Assembly (NCBI GenBank): GCA_964490725.1
Contig: CAZBDU010000111.1
Coordinates: 1 to 16,988 of the forward strand
Direction: 5' to 3'
From: CAZBDU01 sp964490725
GTDB lineage: Bacteria; Spirochaetota; Spirochaetia; SZUA-6; DRHE01
DNA length: 16,988 nucleotides
Shown here: one piece after another, positions 13,639 to 16,988 of the stretch
Layout: every line of letters starts with the position of its first letter
Numbering within the stretch: position 1 is the first letter of the stretch
Program-made: the position numbers and the translations under genes
Notes under the pieces: generated by a model
Told to the model about the DNA's origin: nothing
What the model saw: only the letters and a program-made list of their open reading frames with translations
Database searches by the model: none

Positions 13639-14385
13639 TCAGGGTACGTAGGTCAACCCGCCGGAGACGCGGATCACCTCGCCGCTGATGAAGCCCGCCT
13701 CCGGGGTCGAGAGGTAGTGCACCAGCGAGGCGATCTCCTCGGCGGTGCCGATGCGCCGCAAAGGGCAGTACTGCAGCCACGCCTCGTGGAGCTTCCTGGC
13801 CATGTGCTCGTCGGTCATGCCGGTCTCCACGTAGCCCACGGTGACTACGTTGGCGGTGATCCCCTTGGGCCCGTACTCGCGGGACAGCGTCTTGGTGAGG
13901 CCGATCAGCCCGGCCTTGGCGGCGGCGTAGTTGGCCTGGCCGCTCGCCCCTTCCTGGGCCAGGGAGGAGATGTTGATGATGCGGCCGAAGCGATTGCCCA
14001 CGAAGTGCATCAGAAAGCTGCGAGTCACGTAGAAGGGTCCCGAGAGGTTGGTGGCCACCACCCGATCCCACTGCTCGGTGGTCATCAGGGCCGCGGCGTT
14101 GTTGGCCACGATCCCGGCGTTGTTGACCAGCACGTCGATGCGCCCGAGCTCGTCGATGGCCTCCTCGACCACCCGCTCCGCCGCCTCCGCGTCCGTCACG
14201 TCCAGCCGGTGGGAGCGCACGCGAGGCCCGGCGCCGGAGCTGCCCTCCCTGGCCAGGCGCACGGTCTCGCCGGCGGCTTCCTGGTTGCCCACGTAGGTAA
14301 AGGCGCAGCCCATGCCCGCCTGAACCAGCCTGAGCACGATGGCCCTGCCGATCCCACGGGACCCTCCGGTCACGAATGCGTTCAC
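13639..14385 (-). CDS. fabG: 3-oxoacyl-ACP reductase, FabG-type SDR
   Basis: This is a complete classical short-chain reductase of 248 residues. The NADPH loop is VTGGSRGIG (about 5-13), LVNNAG lies at about 87-91, and N113 is in ATNLSG. The catalytic serine is in INISSLAQ (about 137-143), with Y153 and K157 in NYAAAKAG; this Y-x3-K spacing distinguishes it from the enoyl reductase at 9934. It should reduce 3-oxoacyl-ACP to 3-hydroxyacyl-ACP with NADPH. The start is GTG 14385, four bases after the ketosynthase stop, with GGGAGGAG overlapping the end of that gene, so translation is coupled. Ketoreductases are not part of the standard beta-branching cassette. Its place between KS and HCS suggests the operon runs a full reductive cycle. 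Confidence 0.93.
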   Translation of the reverse strand: MNAFVTGGSRGIGRAIVLRLVQAGMGCAFTYVGNQEAAGETVRLAREGSSGAGPRVRSHRLDVTDAEAAERVVEEAIDELGRIDVLVNNAGIVANNAAALMTTEQWDRVVATNLSGPFYVTRSFLMHFVGNRFGRIINISSLAQEGASGQANYAAAKAGLIGLTKTLSREYGPKGITANVVTVGYVETGMTDEHMARKLHEAWLQYCPLRRIGTAEEIASLVHYLSTPEAGFISGEVIRVSGGLTYVP

Positions 14386-14389
14386 CGCC

Positions 14390-15673
14390 TCACTCCTCCC
14401 AGCGACGGATCAGGCTGCAGGCGTTCAGGCCTCCGAAACCGAAGGAGTTCTTCACCATGAGCCTGACGTCGTGATCCACCGCGCCCCCGGCGCAGATGTC
14501 CAGGTCCACCTGCGGGTCCGGGCGGTCGATGTTGATGGTGGGATGAAGCCGCCCCCCATGCATCTGCATGATCCCGCCGATGGTCTCCACCACCGGCGCC
14601 GCCCAGCAGGTGTGGCCAAGCATGCTCTTGGGCGCGTTCAGCTTCAGCCGGGCCGCCTGCGCGCCGAAGGCCTGCTTCACCGCCTCGATCTCCTCCACGT
14701 CCCCCACCGGGGTGCCGGTGGCGTGGCAGTTGACGTAGTCCACCTCCTCCGGCCTCACGCCGGTTGCCTGAAGCAGCTCTCCGATCAGCCGCCCCTGGGT
14801 CTCGGCGGCCGGCTGCGGCAGGTGGTTGGCGTTGGCGTTTGCCCTGACCCCCAGCACCTCCGCGTAGATGCGCGCGCCCCGGCGGCGCGCTTCCTCCAGC
14901 TCCTCCAGCACCAGGGTACCGGTGCCGTGGGAGTACACGAAGCCGCAGCGGCCGGCATCGAAGGGCCTGGAGGCCTCCTCCGGCCGGTCCTGGTACTCCG
15001 GCTTCACCACCACCGCCTGGATGATCACCGACGCCTGGATGTCGCCCGGGGAAACGTCGAACAGCCCCCCCACCACCAGCGACCGGTCGCACTCGCCCAG
15101 CAGGATGTCCCGGAAGCCCAGGCGAAGCGCCAGGTTGCCGCTGGCGCAGGCCCCGCCCACCGTGAAGGTCGGCCCCTGCAGCCCCAGCGCCTCGCTGATG
15201 GTGGCGGGCACGTTGGGATCGATCGCCTCCACACCCGAGAGCGGATCGATCAGCTCGGGGTCCTTCAGGTACAGCCTGGCGTTCTCGTAGATGTAGTTGG
15301 AGTTGAGGTTGTGCCCTCCCACGGTGACGCCGGTGCGGAAGGGGTCCACCCGGGTGCCGGAAAGCCCCGCGTCCTGCCAGGCCGCCAGGCTGGCCAGCAC
15401 GGACATGCGGTTGGAGAAGGTGGCCGAACGGAACAGCCTGCGCACCTTCTTGTACTGCTCCGCCCCCAGGTCATCCCGGAAGCGCTCCAGGGCGGCGGAG
15501 GTGTCGTAGCCGCCCAGGTCGCCTCCGATCTTGCATTCGATCTGGCTCATGTCCAGGGACTGCCATCGTTTGACTCCCGATCTTCCGGCCAGCAGGTTCC
15601 GGTAGTACCCCTCCAGAGAGTCCCCCAGGGGATTGATGGTTCCCATGCCGGTGATCACCACGCGTCTGTTCAT
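14390..15673 (-). CDS. Ketosynthase of the beta-branching cassette (PksF position), active-site Cys retained
   Basis: This 427-residue FabF-fold ketosynthase has a catalytic set that is intact at the main positions: C176 in TVGGACASGN, H317 in NCHATGTPVGD, and K349 and H354 in APKSMLGHTC. In known beta-branching cassettes the dedicated KS usually has Ser in place of Cys and only decarboxylates malonyl-ACP. Here the cysteine is present, so condensation is possible. The segment after H354 reads GHTCWAAPVVETIG where most KS enzymes have GHTLGAAGAVEA, with Trp and Pro replacing glycines. The start is ATG 15673, placing RRVVITGMG at residue 3 as in relatives; GTG 15700 would add nine residues and has no ribosome site. 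It follows the AT gene after 72 bp containing a stem-loop. Assignment as the donor-forming KS is from position; it could be a second elongating enzyme. Confidence 0.9.
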   Translation of the reverse strand: MNRRVVITGMGTINPLGDSLEGYYRNLLAGRSGVKRWQSLDMSQIECKIGGDLGGYDTSAALERFRDDLGAEQYKKVRRLFRSATFSNRMSVLASLAAWQDAGLSGTRVDPFRTGVTVGGHNLNSNYIYENARLYLKDPELIDPLSGVEAIDPNVPATISEALGLQGPTFTVGGACASGNLALRLGFRDILLGECDRSLVVGGLFDVSPGDIQASVIIQAVVVKPEYQDRPEEASRPFDAGRCGFVYSHGTGTLVLEELEEARRRGARIYAEVLGVRANANANHLPQPAAETQGRLIGELLQATGVRPEEVDYVNCHATGTPVGDVEEIEAVKQAFGAQAARLKLNAPKSMLGHTCWAAPVVETIGGIMQMHGGRLHPTINIDRPDPQVDLDICAGGAVDHDVRLMVKNSFGFGGLNACSLIRRWEE

Positions 15674-15711
15674 GGCCTGCCACTCTATCCTTTTTGGCAC
15701 GATTGGACAAC

Positions 15712-15735
15712 GGGAGGGGAAGGCGATCCCCTCTC
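15712..15735 (-). repeat. Stem-loop between AT and KS genes
   Basis: GAGGGGA (15714-15720) pairs with TCCCCTC (15727-15733) around a 6-nt loop, with two more pairs (one G-T) extending the stem. It lies 10 bp past the AT stop. No T-run follows on the minus strand. It may be a processing or partial-termination site that sets AT levels apart from the rest of the operon. Confidence 0.4.
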
Positions 15736-15745
15736 TGCCGGGCGC

Positions 15746-16684
15746 CTACTGCCCGGTGCCGAGCCGCTCGATGTCCTCCAGCCTGCCCACAGGCAGGCAC
15801 TTCTGCTTCTTGTGGAAGGACTTCCATAGCCCGCTCAGCACCGAGCCCGGGCCTACCTCCAGGAACCGCTGGTAGCCGTCGGCCAGAATGCTCGCCTCCT
15901 CCTCAACCCAGCACACCGGGGAGACCACCTGCTGCACGCACAGCCGGCGGGCCTCCTCCCCGCTTGCGACCGGTCCGCCCGTAACGTTGGCGTAGACCCT
16001 CCTCACCGGGTCCGCAAACGGGTATCCTTCCAGCACCTCCTCCAGCCCACGGCGCGCCTGCTCCAGCAGCGGTGAGTGGAAGGGGCCGCTCACCCGCAGG
16101 CGCACGAAACGCATGGCCCCGGCCTCTTCGAAGAGGCTCTGGGCCCTGGCCAGGCCGGAGGCTGTGCCGGACAGCACGATCTGGATGGGGCTGGAGTGGT
16201 TGGCCAGGTACACCCCCTCCTCGCGCAGCCTGTCCAGCACCGGCGCGGCCTCCTCCAGGGACAGGCCCAGCACGGCTGCCATCCCCGCCTGGCCGTCGGG
16301 TCCGTCCAGCGCACGGCTGGCCTCCTCCATGAGCCGCCCTCGGGCGGCCACGATGGCAAACAGCTCCCGAACGCTCAAGACCCCCGCCAGGCACAGCGCC
16401 GAGTACTCGCCGAGGCTGAATCCCGCACAGCCGTCGGCCTCGATGCCGATCTCCCGAAGAGCGGCCGCCGCGGACAGGTTCACCACGGTGACGGCCACCT
16501 GGGTGTTGTCGGTGGCCTGCAGCTCCTCCTCGCTTCCCTCGAACAGCAGCCTCTTCAGGTCGATCCCGGTCACTTCGGAGCCGATCTCGAACAGCTCCTG
16601 TGCGGCCTCACAGCTCTCCCAAAGGTCCCTGCCCATCCCCGGGTACTGGGCTCCCTGGCCCGGGAAGAGAAAACACGTGCGCAT
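15746..16684 (-). CDS. fabD: Discrete malonyl-CoA:ACP acyltransferase, FabD/trans-AT type
   Basis: This 312-residue acyltransferase should charge the ACP with malonate. FPGQGAQYPGMG (7-18) begins the domain, S90 is the nucleophile in GFSLGEYSAL, R115 is in VAARGRLM, H203 is in GPFHSPLL, and NHSSPIQIVLSG lies at about 162-173. Two usually conserved positions differ: the His before the nucleophile is Phe (GFSLG rather than GHSLG), and the late SPVRW motif reads SPVCW. The start is ATG 16684 with GGAGG eight bases upstream; the longer open frame to 16879 runs through the promoter and is rejected. It is the first gene of the biosynthetic operon, in the same role as PksC of bacillaene. A proofreading hydrolase relative is a less likely alternative. 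Confidence 0.92.
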   Translation of the reverse strand: MRTCFLFPGQGAQYPGMGRDLWESCEAAQELFEIGSEVTGIDLKRLLFEGSEEELQATDNTQVAVTVVNLSAAAALREIGIEADGCAGFSLGEYSALCLAGVLSVRELFAIVAARGRLMEEASRALDGPDGQAGMAAVLGLSLEEAAPVLDRLREEGVYLANHSSPIQIVLSGTASGLARAQSLFEEAGAMRFVRLRVSGPFHSPLLEQARRGLEEVLEGYPFADPVRRVYANVTGGPVASGEEARRLCVQQVVSPVCWVEEEASILADGYQRFLEVGPGSVLSGLWKSFHKKQKCLPVGRLEDIERLGTGQ

Positions 16685-16753
16685 ACGAGCGGCCTCCGTC
16701 GCCACGGTGCTGAACGCCCGGCGCAGGGTCTCCCCCGCCGGGGCGGAGTCGGC

Positions 16754-16782
16754 ATTATAGCGCGAACCCCGAGGCTTTAGAA
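16754..16782 (-). promoter_or_regulatory. Promoter of the beta-branching operon
   Basis: On the minus strand TATAAT (16759-16754) is a perfect -10 box. TTCTAA (16782-16777, 3/6) lies 17 bases upstream as a weak -35. The region stands out as AT-rich in GC-rich surroundings. The start point would leave a leader of about 60 nt before the AT start codon. A weak -35 suggests an activator may be needed. Confidence 0.6.
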
Positions 16783-16799
16783 GCGGGAAAACGGACCGT

Positions 16800-16988
16800 C
16801 TAGCGGCGAGGCTCCGCAAACGGGCCGAGCTCGTTGCGGTGCAGTCCCCCCGGCGGGCCCAGGATCTCGGCCCAGACAACGGCGCGCTTCAGGAGGGGAA
16901 GCGCTTCCAGACGCCGCAGCGCCGCCGCCCTACCCGCATGCCGGCCCGCTCCGCGCCCCCCCGAAGGGGCCCCCCGAGCGGCCATGGC
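16800..16988 (-). CDS. C-terminal part of an unrecognised protein, continues past the window edge
   Basis: The frame is open from the right edge of the window to TAG at 16800. It gives at least 61 residues after an ATG at 16985; the preceding codon is GCC, so the gene may begin further out. The visible part is Arg/Gly/Ala-rich and ends in KRAVVWAEILGPPGGLHRNE and a short polar tail. I do not recognise the family. It shows no ketosynthase, carrier or other PKS domain sequence. It ends 115 bp before the AT start, and the operon promoter lies in that gap, so it is probably a separate transcription unit or one that reads into the operon. It could still be a chance ORF in GC-rich DNA. Confidence 0.45.
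   Translation of the reverse strand, partial: AMAARGAPSGGRGAGRHAGRAAALRRLEALPLLKRAVVWAEILGPPGGLHRNELGPFAEPRR

Noticed and set aside
14339..15829. Long plus-strand ORFs (496 aa here; also 151-1578, 3985-5370, 12174-13586)
   Set aside because: These are antisense shadows of well-supported genes in GC-rich DNA, rich in His, Gln, Arg and Pro, with no ribosome sites or family motifs.
1..16988. tRNA or rRNA genes, CRISPR arrays, insertion sequences, riboswitches
   Set aside because: I looked for them and saw no cloverleaf, regular direct-repeat array, transposase motif, terminal inverted repeat or known leader fold.

Overview
This is a GC-rich bacterial window packed with genes, almost all on the minus strand. 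Most third codon positions are G or C, which gives many long false ORFs on the opposite strand. The organism cannot be named from the sequence. The one taxonomic hint is the sugar-binding protein at 4024-5328: its N-terminus ends LSAGGTQEKK, with no lipobox cysteine, a style I associate with Spirochaetota. I hold that weakly.

Left block (1-5392, minus strand). A carbohydrate ABC importer operon starts from a good sigma70-type promoter (TTGACC-17-TAGACT) whose -35 overlaps the stop codon of the upstream gene. The order of transcription is substrate-binding protein, a strong stem-loop, MalF-type permease, MalG-type permease, DegT/AHBA-synthase-family PLP aminotransferase, and an exported DUF547 protein. 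No importer ATPase is present.

Middle (5389-7793). A Sfp-type phosphopantetheinyl transferase (minus) and a FabF-type ketosynthase (plus) diverge from an intergenic region of about 370 bp. That region holds a perfect TTGACA -35 box for the ketosynthase, a weaker candidate promoter for the transferase, and two operator-like dyads.

Right block (7845-16684, minus strand). A tight operon of ten small monofunctional enzymes starts from a promoter with a perfect TATAAT. In order of transcription these are malonyltransferase (AT), ketosynthase (KS), FabG-type ketoreductase, HMG-CoA-synthase-like enzyme (HCS), crotonase ECH1, crotonase ECH2, enoyl reductase with a Y-x6-K active site, acyl carrier protein (ACP), alpha-oxoamine synthase (AOS) and a hotdog-fold dehydratase. 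AT, KS, HCS, ECH1, ECH2 and ACP together form the complete polyketide beta-branching cassette known from bacillaene, curacin and mupirocin pathways. Here there is no modular PKS or NRPS in the window. The cassette is instead interleaved with a full set of dissociated reductive-cycle enzymes and an AOS.

Inferred working. The transferase at 5389-6168 makes holo-ACP. The AT loads malonate. The two KS enzymes, ketoreductase, dehydratase and enoyl reductase build and reduce an acyl chain. HCS/ECH1/ECH2 replace a beta-keto group by a beta-methyl(ene) branch, and the enoyl reductase may saturate it. The AOS then releases the chain by decarboxylative condensation with an amino acid, giving an alpha-amino ketone. 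A dissociated, FAS-like beta-branching pathway ending in an AOS is the most unusual content here. A partial gene continues past the right edge.
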